DNA of 64,000 bases, from the NCBI RefSeq assembly GCF_016862175.1, contig NZ_BOML01000017.1, positions 20,339 to 84,338 on the forward strand, in the 5' to 3' direction. The notes below the pieces were generated by a model. It saw only the letters and a program-made list of their open reading frames with translations. It ran no database searches and was not told where the DNA came from. A program made the translations under genes and the position numbers. Of the stretch, positions 17,282 through 26,209 are shown in pieces (position 1 is the stretch's first letter; every line of letters begins with the position of its first letter). This stretch comes from Paractinoplanes durhamensis. Lineage in GTDB: Bacteria > Actinomycetota > Actinomycetes > Mycobacteriales > Micromonosporaceae.

Positions 17282-18936
17282 GAGCGCTGGCGGACCCTCC
17301 GTGTGGTGAGGGCGAACGGTGACTCGTTGGGGGCACCGCCGTCGCGCAGGCTCAGGGCCGTCCGGCCGGGGGCGCGCACCGCCAGCATCGCGATGTCGTC
17401 GCGGGCGCCGCCGTGCATCCAGTCGGAGACGAGCTGGCGGAGGCGTTCGACGGTGGCGGTGGCGGGCAGGCCCTGGCAGGTGGACAGGGCCGCGCGGAGG
17501 CGGGCCTCGCCGTACTGATCGGTCGCGGTCGGGCCGCCGCGGGCCTCGGTGAGGCCGTCGCTGTAGAGCAGGCACAGCTCGCCGGGGGCCAGCTCGACCT
17601 CGGCCGGGTGCACGACCGTCTCGCGGACCGCGCCGATCAGGGTGCCGCTGACCGGCACCTCCTCGACCTGGCCGTCGTTGCGCAGGACCAGCGGCGGCGG
17701 GTGGCCGCCGGTGGCGAGGGTGAGCCGGACCCGGCCGTGCTCGGCGCGGCGGAGCGCGCCGACGACCAGGGTGACGAAGCGGTGCGGCCGGCCGGACTGG
17801 AGCAGCGCCTGGTTGAGGACCCGCAGCATGGCGGTCGGGTCGGCGTCGACCAGGTGCAGGGCGCGCAGCGTCTGGCGGACCTTGCCGGTGAGGACGGCGG
17901 CCTCGGGGCCGGTGCCGCACACGTCGCCGAGGGCCAGCACGGTGTCGCCGCCGGGCTGGTTGGGGGCGAACACGTCGTAGAAGTCGCCGCCGATCCGGGC
18001 CGCCTCGTGGGCGGCCTGGTAGGAGCCGACCAGCTCGACGCCGTCGAGCTGGATCAGCTCGGGCGGGAGGAGGTCGGCCTGCAGGATGGCGGCGGTGTCG
18101 GCCTGCTCGCGGTAGAGGCCCGCGGCCGAGAGGGCGGCGCCGGCCCGGGCCGCGAAGCTGCGGGCGAGGATCTCGTCGTCGGGGGTGAACGCGCGGTCGC
18201 GGCGGGCCAGGATCAGGGCGCCGGCCGGGGCGGCGTTGCCGGGCAGCGGGGTGACCAGCAGCGCACCGATCGGGCCGAGCCCGAGCCACTCCGGGGCCTG
18301 CGCGGCGTCCAGCCACCGGCTGGGGATGGGCGGGAAGCCGCCCAGCACCTCGACCAGGCCGGGGACGTCGGCGAGCCGGCTTTCCGGGACCGTGCCCTCC
18401 TCGATGCGGCCGCCCTCGGCGAGTCGCAGCCAGGTGTTGCGGCGGCGGTCGGCGGGCAGCACCACCACGGCCGCGTCGGCCAGGTGGGCGACCGCCATCT
18501 CGGCGGTGGTGCGCAGGCAGCGGCCCTGGTGCAGGGAGGTGGACAGCCGGCGGCCGGCCTCGGCCAGGAACGAGGTGCGGGCCCGTTCGGCCTGCAGCGC
18601 GGCGGCCCGGTTGACCTCTTCGGTGCGATCGCGCAAATACCACCCGTAGTGGCCGGCATCCAGCGCCCGCCGCCGGCCGGCGAGGTGGCGCCCGGCGTAC
18701 TCGTCGGTGAAGCTGTCGGCGCCGGTGGCCAGCGCGCCGGTCAGGCCGTCGAGCGGGCAGGCGCCGCCCGGCGTCAGGCCCGGGACCAGGCGGGCGGCCG
18801 CGGCGTTGACCAGCAGGATCTCGTCGTCGACGGTGCCGCAGAGCAGCACCGCCTCGTCGGCGGCGTCGAGCGCGGCGCGGAGCAGCGCCGGTGCCGGCCC
18901 ATCGGTGCGGACCCGGCTGGAGGCAGCAGACTGCAA
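17278..18936 (-). CDS. SpoIIE-type PP2C phosphatase with PAS-like and GAF domains
   Basis: A 552-aa cytosolic serine/threonine phosphatase of the RsbU/SpoIIE class, which usually dephosphorylates anti-sigma antagonists. Order: PAS-like N-terminus (about 10-110; LDAADEAVLLCGTVDDEILLV), GAF domain (about 120-285; TSFLAEAGRRLSTSL, GALILARRDRAFTPDD), then the SpoIIE domain (about 300-525) with metal-binding motifs GGDFYDVF (near 315), LALGDVCGTGPEAA (near 336), YSDGLTEAR (near 462) and ARDDIAMLAVR (near 512). All four are intact, predicting activity. The start is TTG 18936 with AAGGGGAG just upstream (short spacing). The stop overlaps the start of the B12 sensor gene, suggesting the two proteins work together. 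Confidence 0.9.
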   Translation of the reverse strand: MQSAASSRVRTDGPAPALLRAALDAADEAVLLCGTVDDEILLVNAAAARLVPGLTPGGACPLDGLTGALATGADSFTDEYAGRHLAGRRRALDAGHYGWYLRDRTEEVNRAAALQAERARTSFLAEAGRRLSTSLHQGRCLRTTAEMAVAHLADAAVVVLPADRRRNTWLRLAEGGRIEEGTVPESRLADVPGLVEVLGGFPPIPSRWLDAAQAPEWLGLGPIGALLVTPLPGNAAPAGALILARRDRAFTPDDEILARSFAARAGAALSAAGLYREQADTAAILQADLLPPELIQLDGVELVGSYQAAHEAARIGGDFYDVFAPNQPGGDTVLALGDVCGTGPEAAVLTGKVRQTLRALHLVDADPTAMLRVLNQALLQSGRPHRFVTLVVGALRRAEHGRVRLTLATGGHPPPLVLRNDGQVEEVPVSGTLIGAVRETVVHPAEVELAPGELCLLYSDGLTEARGGPTATDQYGEARLRAALSTCQGLPATATVERLRQLVSDWMHGGARDDIAMLAVRAPGRTALSLRDGGAPNESPFALTTRRVRQRS

Positions 18937-19033
18937 GGTCTCCCCTTCCGTTCGCCCGCCGATGTGATCGTCTGACCTCAGACTAGTGCGTGGCGGTCAT
19001 ATCGGCGCGTTACGGCAGGTTGATCATGGATGG

Positions 19034-19807
19034 TCATCCATCGATGTCGACCACGATCGGGGCGTGGTCGGAGGGGCCTTTGCCCTTCCTGGCCTCCCGA
19101 TCCACCACCGCGTCGGTCACCCGGCCGGCGACCGGCGGGGTGGCCAGAACGAGGTCGATCCGCATGCCGAGGTTCTTGTGGAACATGCCGGCCCGGTAGT
19201 CCCAATAGGTGAAGGGATGATCACCCTTCATCGGCCGGGCGACGATGTCGGTCAGCCCGATGTCGCGGATCGCGGCCAGGGCGGCCCGCTCGGCCGGGGT
19301 GACGTGGGTGGAGTCGACGAAGACCGCCGGGTCCCACACGTCGTCGTCGGTGGGCGCCACGTTGAAGTCGCCGGCCACCACGGCCGGGCCGGCGGCCACC
19401 TCAGCGGCGAGAACCGGGCGCAAGGCCGCCAGCCAGGCGAGTTTGTACTGGTAGTGGGGGTCATCAGGGGTGCGGCCGTTGGGCACGTACACCGAGGTGA
19501 AGCGGATCCCGCCGGCCGTGGCGCTGATCGCCCGCGCCTCCGGGTCGGGGTAGCCGGGCTCGCCCGGGAAGCCGTTGCGGATGTCGGCGAGGCCGATGCG
19601 GGACAGCAGCGCCACGCCGTTCCACCGGCCCTGCCCGTACGCCGCCGTCTCGTAGCCGAGCTCGGCGACCTCGGCGGAGGGGAAGCCGTCGGCCGCGACC
19701 TTGGTCTCCTGCAGGCAGAGCACGTCGGGCTTGGTCGCGTCGAGCCATGCGAGCAGCCGGGGCAGCCGGGCCTTGACCGAGTTGACGTTCCAGGTGGCGA
19801 AGCGCAT
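19034..19807 (-). CDS. xthA: Exodeoxyribonuclease III
   Basis: Mg-dependent AP endonuclease and 3'-5' exonuclease of base excision repair. The 257-aa length fits. Motifs of the EEP fold are complete: WNVNSVKARL at the N-terminus, LCLQETK with the metal-binding Glu, VVAGDFNVAPTDDDVWDP with the catalytic Asp/Asn, the YWDYRAGMFHKNLGMRIDL segment typical of ExoIII, and the C-terminal SDHAPIVVD with the catalytic His. A 24-codon micro-ORF with a strong ribosome binding site ends 22 bases upstream and may be co-transcribed. Confidence 0.96.
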   Translation of the reverse strand: MRFATWNVNSVKARLPRLLAWLDATKPDVLCLQETKVAADGFPSAEVAELGYETAAYGQGRWNGVALLSRIGLADIRNGFPGEPGYPDPEARAISATAGGIRFTSVYVPNGRTPDDPHYQYKLAWLAALRPVLAAEVAAGPAVVAGDFNVAPTDDDVWDPAVFVDSTHVTPAERAALAAIRDIGLTDIVARPMKGDHPFTYWDYRAGMFHKNLGMRIDLVLATPPVAGRVTDAVVDREARKGKGPSDHAPIVVDIDG

Positions 19808-19829
19808 CGGCCAAGCATGCCGGAAAAGG

Positions 19830-19904
19830 TCAGCGCACCGCCGCCATCAGCGCCGCGGCGAGGCCGGCCGTGAGCACGAGCAGGACTCCCGTCATTGCCA
19901 CCAT
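19830..19904 (-). CDS. Possible 24-aa membrane micro-protein upstream of xthA
   Basis: Reading MVAMTGVLLVLTAGLAAALM plus four residues (AAVR) and a TGA stop. A very strong ribosome binding site (GGGAGGAGG) sits 5 bases before ATG 19904. The peptide is almost one single transmembrane helix ending in a positive residue, like many bacterial single-pass micro-proteins. It lies in the same orientation as xthA, 22 bases upstream of its start, so it could be either a functional micro-protein or a translated leader. I know of no family match (it does not fit KdpF or MetS well). Confidence 0.5.
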   Translation of the reverse strand: MVAMTGVLLVLTAGLAAALMAAVR

Positions 19905-20000
19905 GTCGTCCTCCTCCCGGTTTCGGGTGTGACCCCGGTTACGTCAGGGGAGGATGATGCCCGAGCCGGGCCGGTCCTGCCAAGGGCCCTTCGGAAGGTT

Positions 20001-22259
20001 TCACCTCTGACGCTCAGTAAGGCCCGCCGCGAGCTGGGCCGCGGTGCCGGACGCGTGCCAGGAAGTGACGAATTCCGCAGGTGCGACCGCCGGGCCCCAC
20101 AGCCAGCCCTGCCCGATGACCACCCCCATGGCGGCGAGCGCGTCCCGCTGCACCCGGGTCTCGACCCCCTCGGCGATCACGCTGAGTCGCAGCGCCTGAC
20201 TCATCGCCACGATCGCCCGGACGATCTCGCCGGCCTCGTCGTCGGCGCCGAGACCGACCACGAACGACCGGTCGATCTTGACGCCGGTGACCGGGAAACG
20301 GCGCAGGTAGCCGAGGCCGGAGAAGCCGGTGCCGAAGTCGTCGATCAGCAGCTTGACCCCGAGTTCGCGCAGCTCGTAGACGGTGCGGGCACTGGTGCCG
20401 GTGCCGTCGACCATGACCGACTCGGTCATCTCCAGGGCCACGCACCGGGCCGGCACCCCGAACTGGAGCATCTCGGCCGACACGACCAGCGGGAACGTCG
20501 GCACGGTGAGCTGTTTGGCGGACACGTTGATGGAGAGGTAGAAGTCGTCGTCGACGGTGCCGTCGGCCCGCCACGCGGACAGCTGGCGCAGCGCCTCCTG
20601 GCGGACCCAGTCGCCGAGCATCCCGATCAGGCCGGCGTCCTCGGCGATCGGGATGAAGACGGCCGGCGAGATCGGGCCCTGCTCCGGGTGCACCCAGCGG
20701 ACCAGCGCCTCGGCCCCGATCGCCCGTCCGCTGTCGATGTCGATGAGCGGCTGGTAGGCGACCCACAGCTGGTTGTCGCCGAGCGCGCGGCGCAGCGCCA
20801 CCTCCATCTCGATGCGGTGCCGCACCTCGTCGTGCATGGAGATGTCGAAGATCGTGGTGTTGCCGGGGCCGGCCGCCTTGGCCTGGTACATCGCCGTGTC
20901 GGCGTCGCGCATCAGCTCCTCGGGCTCACCGTCCGGGCCGGCGTGGGCGATCCCGATCGACGTGCTCATCCGCAGTTCGACGTCGCTGACCACGAACGGG
21001 CGGTCGAAGCAGGCGCGCAGGTCGGCGACGAGCCGGTCGGCGGCGGGCTGGTCACCGATCACGGTGACCAGGAACTCGTCGCCGCCGAGCGCGGCCACCG
21101 GCGTCGACTCGGGCACGCAGCCGCGCAGCCGTTCGCCGACCTCGATGACGAGCCGGTCACCGGTGTCGTGGCCCCAGGAGTCGTTGACGTACTTGAAGCC
21201 GTCCAGGCCGAGCACGACCACCCAGGTCGACTCGGGGCCGCCGGTCGGGGTCTTGTCGAGCAGCCGGTCGATCTGGGTGGCGATCATCCGGCGGTTGGGC
21301 AGCCCGGTGAGCTGGTCGTGGGTGGCCTGGTGCTCGGCGAGGTGCTGGGCCGCGGCCTGCGCCTTCACCGCCGCGATCGCCCGGACCAGCAGCAGCGACA
21401 CGGCGACCGCGCCGACCGCGCCGATCGCCAGCCGGTGCCCGGTGGTCTGGCCGTTCGTCACGAGCAGCACGAACGGCGTGGCCAGGGCCGGGATGAGCAG
21501 CACCATCCGGCGCCCGGACCAGGCCGGCACCGGCGGCCGGGCCGGTTTGCCCATCTCGACCGCGGACGGGTGGATCGGTGTCACGCCGAAGGCCGTGTAG
21601 GCGAGCAGCAGCGGGGCGTCGAGCAGGGGAGTGGTGTAGAGGTGGCCGGACGCGCCGACGATCGCGTACCCCAGGTCACCGACGAACAGCAGCGCCATCG
21701 CCAGCAGCATGCTGATCAGGCTGGGCGGCCAGGTGCGGGCGGTGAAGGTCAGGCTCAGCACGAGCATCAGCAGGACCACGTCGAAGAGCGGGTACAGCCC
21801 GGCCAGCGCGGAGACGACCGGGGACCGGTCGGTGATCGCGGCGGCCGGGATGGCCAGCAGCAGCGTGGCGGCGAGCCCACCGGCCAGGCAGACGATCATG
21901 CCGTCGAGGACGGTGTGCCATTCCAGGGTCTGCCGGGCGCGCAGCAGCTCGACGAAGAACCCGCAGAAGAGGAAATAGCCCGGGATCGTGCAGGCGTCGG
22001 CGAGCAGCGGCAGGCCGAGGTCGGTGACGAACGGCCGGATGATGATGCCGATCAGAAAGATGATCCCGGCCGCGCCCACCAGGTTCCAGGCGCGGCGCGG
22101 CTCGGCGCCGTGCTTGCGCGGCCCGGCGAAGCACGCCCAGACCGTGTTACCCCCGATCACCAGCGTGCATACGGCATTGACCACCGGGTTCAGGTCCCAG
22201 AGGTACAGGGCCGTAGCTGCCACCCCGGTGAGGGCGAGCAGTCGCCATTTTTCGATCAT
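20001..22259 (-). CDS. Membrane GGDEF-EAL cyclic-di-GMP signalling protein
   Basis: A 752-aa bifunctional-type protein. About the first 320 residues form some 8-10 transmembrane helices, followed by a short helical linker (VKAQAAAQHLAEHQATHDQLT). The GGDEF domain has PNRRMIATQIDRLL and ALGGDEFLV (active site near residue 390), so it could synthesise c-di-GMP. The EAL domain has GAEALVRWVHPEQG (near 512), SINVSAKQL, LEMTES, LIDDFGTGFSGLGYL and KIDRSFV, all key metal-binding residues intact, predicting phosphodiesterase activity. ATG 22259 is preferred to TTG 22262. It lies 32 bases downstream of the universal stress protein gene in the same direction. Confidence 0.93.
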   Translation of the reverse strand: MIEKWRLLALTGVAATALYLWDLNPVVNAVCTLVIGGNTVWACFAGPRKHGAEPRRAWNLVGAAGIIFLIGIIIRPFVTDLGLPLLADACTIPGYFLFCGFFVELLRARQTLEWHTVLDGMIVCLAGGLAATLLLAIPAAAITDRSPVVSALAGLYPLFDVVLLMLVLSLTFTARTWPPSLISMLLAMALLFVGDLGYAIVGASGHLYTTPLLDAPLLLAYTAFGVTPIHPSAVEMGKPARPPVPAWSGRRMVLLIPALATPFVLLVTNGQTTGHRLAIGAVGAVAVSLLLVRAIAAVKAQAAAQHLAEHQATHDQLTGLPNRRMIATQIDRLLDKTPTGGPESTWVVVLGLDGFKYVNDSWGHDTGDRLVIEVGERLRGCVPESTPVAALGGDEFLVTVIGDQPAADRLVADLRACFDRPFVVSDVELRMSTSIGIAHAGPDGEPEELMRDADTAMYQAKAAGPGNTTIFDISMHDEVRHRIEMEVALRRALGDNQLWVAYQPLIDIDSGRAIGAEALVRWVHPEQGPISPAVFIPIAEDAGLIGMLGDWVRQEALRQLSAWRADGTVDDDFYLSINVSAKQLTVPTFPLVVSAEMLQFGVPARCVALEMTESVMVDGTGTSARTVYELRELGVKLLIDDFGTGFSGLGYLRRFPVTGVKIDRSFVVGLGADDEAGEIVRAIVAMSQALRLSVIAEGVETRVQRDALAAMGVVIGQGWLWGPAVAPAEFVTSWHASGTAAQLAAGLTERQR

Positions 22260-22291
22260 CAACCGTCAGATCGGCTCTTTTGCCCGGGTTG

Positions 22292-23140
22292 TTAGCGTGC
22301 AAGCGCCTTGGTCGTCCCGGAGGGCGTCCGCTGGGCCGGCACCGCTCGGCCGTGCACGAACATAGCTGGACAAGCGGCTCTGTGCAGTACCTCTCGGGCA
22401 ACTGATCCGAGCAATCCGGCGTCGTGCGCTCCCCGCGGGCCCAGAACGATCAACCGGGCGTGGGACGACGCGTGCACCAGGGCCGCCCCGGGCGTGCCGA
22501 CGAGCACCCGGACCCGCACCCGGCCCAGGTCGGGCACGGCCGCCACGGTGTCGGCGAGGATCCGCCGGCCCTGCTCCTCGAAACGGCCGCCGTATTCCTT
22601 CACCACGTGCACCACGTCGACGCCGATCTTGCGGCGGCGGCCCTCGGCGGCGGCGTGCCGCAGCGCGAGGATGCCGCTCGGCGAGCCGTCCACGGCGACC
22701 AGCACCGCACCGGCCGGCGGTCGCGGCCCCCGCGCCACCAGCACCGGGCACCAGGCGCGGGCCACCGTCTGCACCAGCACCGAGGCCGGCGGCAGCCACG
22801 GCGTGGTGGCCAGGTCGTCGTCGCCGAGGACGAGCAGGACGGCGTTGTGGCTCAGGCGTAACAGCACGCGATCGGGCACCCCGTCCACGAGTTGGCCCGT
22901 CACCCGCACCCGAGGTGTGGAACGCTTGGCCGAGGCGACCGCCTCCTCGACCACCTGCGAGGCGGTCCGCCGGGCCCGGTCGTAGTCGTGGCCGGCCCCG
23001 GAAAGCCCCGGAACAGGCCAGGTGAAAGCGTGAATCACTCGGAGCTGACTGCCGCGCGAGACCGCCTCGCGAGCGGCCAGCCGGACGGCGGCCAGACCGG
23101 CCGACGTGCCGGTCACGCCTACCACAACTGGGTTCCGCAC
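22292..23140 (-). CDS. Tandem universal stress protein
   Basis: A 282-aa protein with two UspA domains (about residues 1-140 and 145-275), as usual in actinobacteria. The first domain starts RNPVVVGVTGTSAGLAAVRL; the second starts AVLVAVDGSPSGILALRHAA and ends with the nucleotide-binding-like LIVLGPRGAHDAGLLGSVAREVLHRAACPAMFV (shown here only as the family pattern G-x-R-G...G-S-V). The first domain lacks the canonical G-x2-G-x9-G-S/T, so only the second is likely to bind ATP. GTG 23140 is chosen because GGAGGTGG lies 6 bases upstream. Likely first gene of an operon with the GGDEF-EAL gene. Confidence 0.88.
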   Translation of the reverse strand: MRNPVVVGVTGTSAGLAAVRLAAREAVSRGSQLRVIHAFTWPVPGLSGAGHDYDRARRTASQVVEEAVASAKRSTPRVRVTGQLVDGVPDRVLLRLSHNAVLLVLGDDDLATTPWLPPASVLVQTVARAWCPVLVARGPRPPAGAVLVAVDGSPSGILALRHAAAEGRRRKIGVDVVHVVKEYGGRFEEQGRRILADTVAAVPDLGRVRVRVLVGTPGAALVHASSHARLIVLGPRGAHDAGLLGSVAREVLHRAACPAMFVHGRAVPAQRTPSGTTKALAR

Positions 23141-23304
23141 CGGTTTCCACCTCCGCTGTCGTCTGTGCACCATTATCTATGCAAGAGCGCCACTCTTCGT
23201 GATCAATCCCTCAGCGGGTGGCCACCTGATGACCCATTCAGGTTGAGGGTTTACGGTGAACGACAAATTCTTGTGGACATCTGCCGGTGAAGTGAGGGAA
23301 ATAC

Positions 23305-24588
<1,284 letters not shown>

Positions 24589-24611
24589 ATTCACCGCACA
24601 CTGCCAGGTCA

Positions 24612-24640
24612 CGCCCCGCCGGATTTCTTCCGGCGGGGCG
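24612..24640 (+). terminator. Intrinsic terminator of gltA
   Basis: An 11-bp perfect GC stem (24612-24622 with 24630-24640) with a 7-base loop and a following TTTCTC tail, 23 bases after the citrate synthase stop. Confidence 0.88.
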
Positions 24641-24774
24641 TTTCTCATCAACCCATATGAGTACGCGCCGAAAAGTCCCCAACCGCAAATAGGCCGAACC
24701 CGCCCCAGCGGCGGCCAAGCTGCAACACCAGGCCGTCGCGGGCCGACGGCCGGGAGCCGACATAGGCTTTTCCG

Positions 24775-25476
24775 ATGGCGCTCTGGGCACAACTCGGGCA
24801 GGCGGCGCAGGACGCTGCCCTGAAATGGCGGGAACCGGCGGTCCGCGCGGTGTCCCGGCTGATCCCCGCCGACGTGCTCTGGTTCGTGGACACGAAGGGG
24901 CCGGTCTTCGCGCTGACGTTCGACGACGGCCCCAGCCCGGACACCACCCCCGGCCTGTTGGAGGTGCTCGCCCGGCACCGCGCGAAGGCCACGTTCTTCC
25001 TGGTCGGGGAGCGGGTGCAGGCCCACCCGGAGCTGGTCGCCGCGATCACCGCCGGCGGCCACGAGATCGCCAACCACCTGATGCGCGACGAACGCTCGGC
25101 GTTCGTACCGGCCGACCAGTTCCGCCGCGACCTCGCCCGGGTGACCGAGCTGCTCACCCCGTACGGCCCGGTCACATGGTTCCGGCCCGGTTCGGGCGTG
25201 TTCACGCCGCGGATGCTGCGCACGGCCGCCGATCAGCACCTGCGGGCCGTGCTCGGCACCCTGGTCGCCGGCAACCAGGGCGGCCCCGGCGACGCCCGGA
25301 TCGCCGCCGACCTGACCGTCGGCGTCCGGCCCGGCTCGATCGTCGTGCTGCACGAGGGCAGCCGGAAACGCAACGGCGTGATCGCGACGACCGACGAATT
25401 GCTCGGCACCCTGGCCGGTCGGGGCCTGTCCGCCGTCACCGTCAAGGAGCTGGCGGCCCTAGACTGCGGATCATGA
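24775..25476 (+). CDS. Polysaccharide deacetylase (NodB)-family protein with altered metal site
   Basis: A 233-aa CE4-fold protein with an N-terminal amphipathic/hydrophobic segment but no clear signal peptide. NodB motif 1 TFDDGPSPDTT is intact (residues about 49-59) and the C-terminal VVLHEGS supplies the Leu-His motif. Motif 2, normally H-[ST]-x-x-H, reads N-H-L-M-R-D, so the second zinc His is Asp; motif 3 reads FRPGSG instead of RxPYG. It could still bind metal through Asp-His-Asp or act on a different substrate. It overlaps the next gene by ATGA, forming an operon with the cupin and NTF2-like genes. Confidence 0.82.
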   Translation: MALWAQLGQAAQDAALKWREPAVRAVSRLIPADVLWFVDTKGPVFALTFDDGPSPDTTPGLLEVLARHRAKATFFLVGERVQAHPELVAAITAGGHEIANHLMRDERSAFVPADQFRRDLARVTELLTPYGPVTWFRPGSGVFTPRMLRTAADQHLRAVLGTLVAGNQGGPGDARIAADLTVGVRPGSIVVLHEGSRKRNGVIATTDELLGTLAGRGLSAVTVKELAALDCGS

Positions 25477-25835
25477 CGCGAGCGGCGGAGCCGACCGGCG
25501 AGCAGCCGGTGACCCGGCAGGTGGTGCTGGACGTGACGTTGCCGCAGGTACGGCCGACCGCACGGGTGGAGGTCCGGGAGATCCGGATCCGGGCCGGCCA
25601 GGCGGCCGGACTGCACGTGCACAACGGACCGGTCTTCGGCAGCGTGGTGACCGGCTCGGTCGTCTACCAGATCGAGGGCGGCGAGGCCCGGACGCTGCGG
25701 CCGGGCGAGGTGTTCTACGAGCCGGAGGCGACCCGGATCGCCCGGTTCGACGCCACCGAGGAGGGCGTGACCTTCCTCGCGTACTACCTGCTCGACCAGG
25801 ACGAGCTGGCCGAGCTGACCTTCCCGGAGGCCTGA
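25473..25835 (+). CDS. Small cupin-domain protein
   Basis: A 120-aa single-domain cupin. The conserved cupin motif 1 is G-x-x-A-G-L-H-V-H-N followed by FGSVVTGSVVYQIEGGEART, and motif 2 is LRPGEVFYEPEATRIARFD. Two His of motif 1 are present but the motif 2 His is not, so metal binding may be weak. The role is unknown; such proteins bind small ligands or act as isomerases or sensors. ATG 25473 overlaps the stop of the deacetylase gene (ATGA), which decides the start. Confidence 0.8.
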   Translation: MTRAAEPTGEQPVTRQVVLDVTLPQVRPTARVEVREIRIRAGQAAGLHVHNGPVFGSVVTGSVVYQIEGGEARTLRPGEVFYEPEATRIARFDATEEGVTFLAYYLLDQDELAELTFPEA

Positions 25836-25840
25836 GAGAT

Positions 25841-26209
25841 ATGCACCCGTTCCGCGCCGCCGTCGAAGCCGGCGACATCGAGGCCGCCATCGCGCTGCTC
25901 GCCGACGACGTGGTGTTCCACAGCCCGGTCGCCTTCAAGCCGTACGAGGGCAAGGCGATGGTCGCGACCATCCTGCGCGCCGTGATCACCGTCTTCGAGG
26001 ACCTCCGCTACGTGCGGGAGATCGGCGCGGACGGCGCCGCCGACCACGCCCTGGTGTTCACGGCGCACATCGGCGACCGCGAGCTGACCGGCTGCGACTT
26101 CCTGCACGTCGACGAGAACGGCCGGATCGACGACTTCATGGTGATGGTCCGCCCGCTGCGCGGCGTGCAGGCCCTGGGCGAGGCGATGGCCGCGCGGCTG
26201 GGCGGCTAA
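25841..26209 (+). CDS. NTF2-like / SnoaL-fold protein
   Basis: A 122-aa cone-shaped alpha+beta protein of the nuclear transport factor 2-like superfamily. Typical parts are the N-terminal helix HPFRAAVEAGDIEAAIALLADDVVFHSP, and the strands HALVFTAHIGDRELTGCDF and FLHVDENGRIDDFMVMVRPL. Members are small-molecule isomerases, cyclases or binding proteins; the ligand here is unknown. It follows the cupin stop by 5 bases and is the last gene of the operon. Its stop codon overlaps the stop of the convergent peroxidase gene. Confidence 0.82.
   Translation: MHPFRAAVEAGDIEAAIALLADDVVFHSPVAFKPYEGKAMVATILRAVITVFEDLRYVREIGADGAADHALVFTAHIGDRELTGCDFLHVDENGRIDDFMVMVRPLRGVQALGEAMAARLGG

Noticed and set aside
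20557..21600. Plus-strand frames across the first GGDEF-EAL gene
   Set aside because: Antisense to intact GGDEF and EAL motifs; Ser/Arg/Thr-rich shadows.
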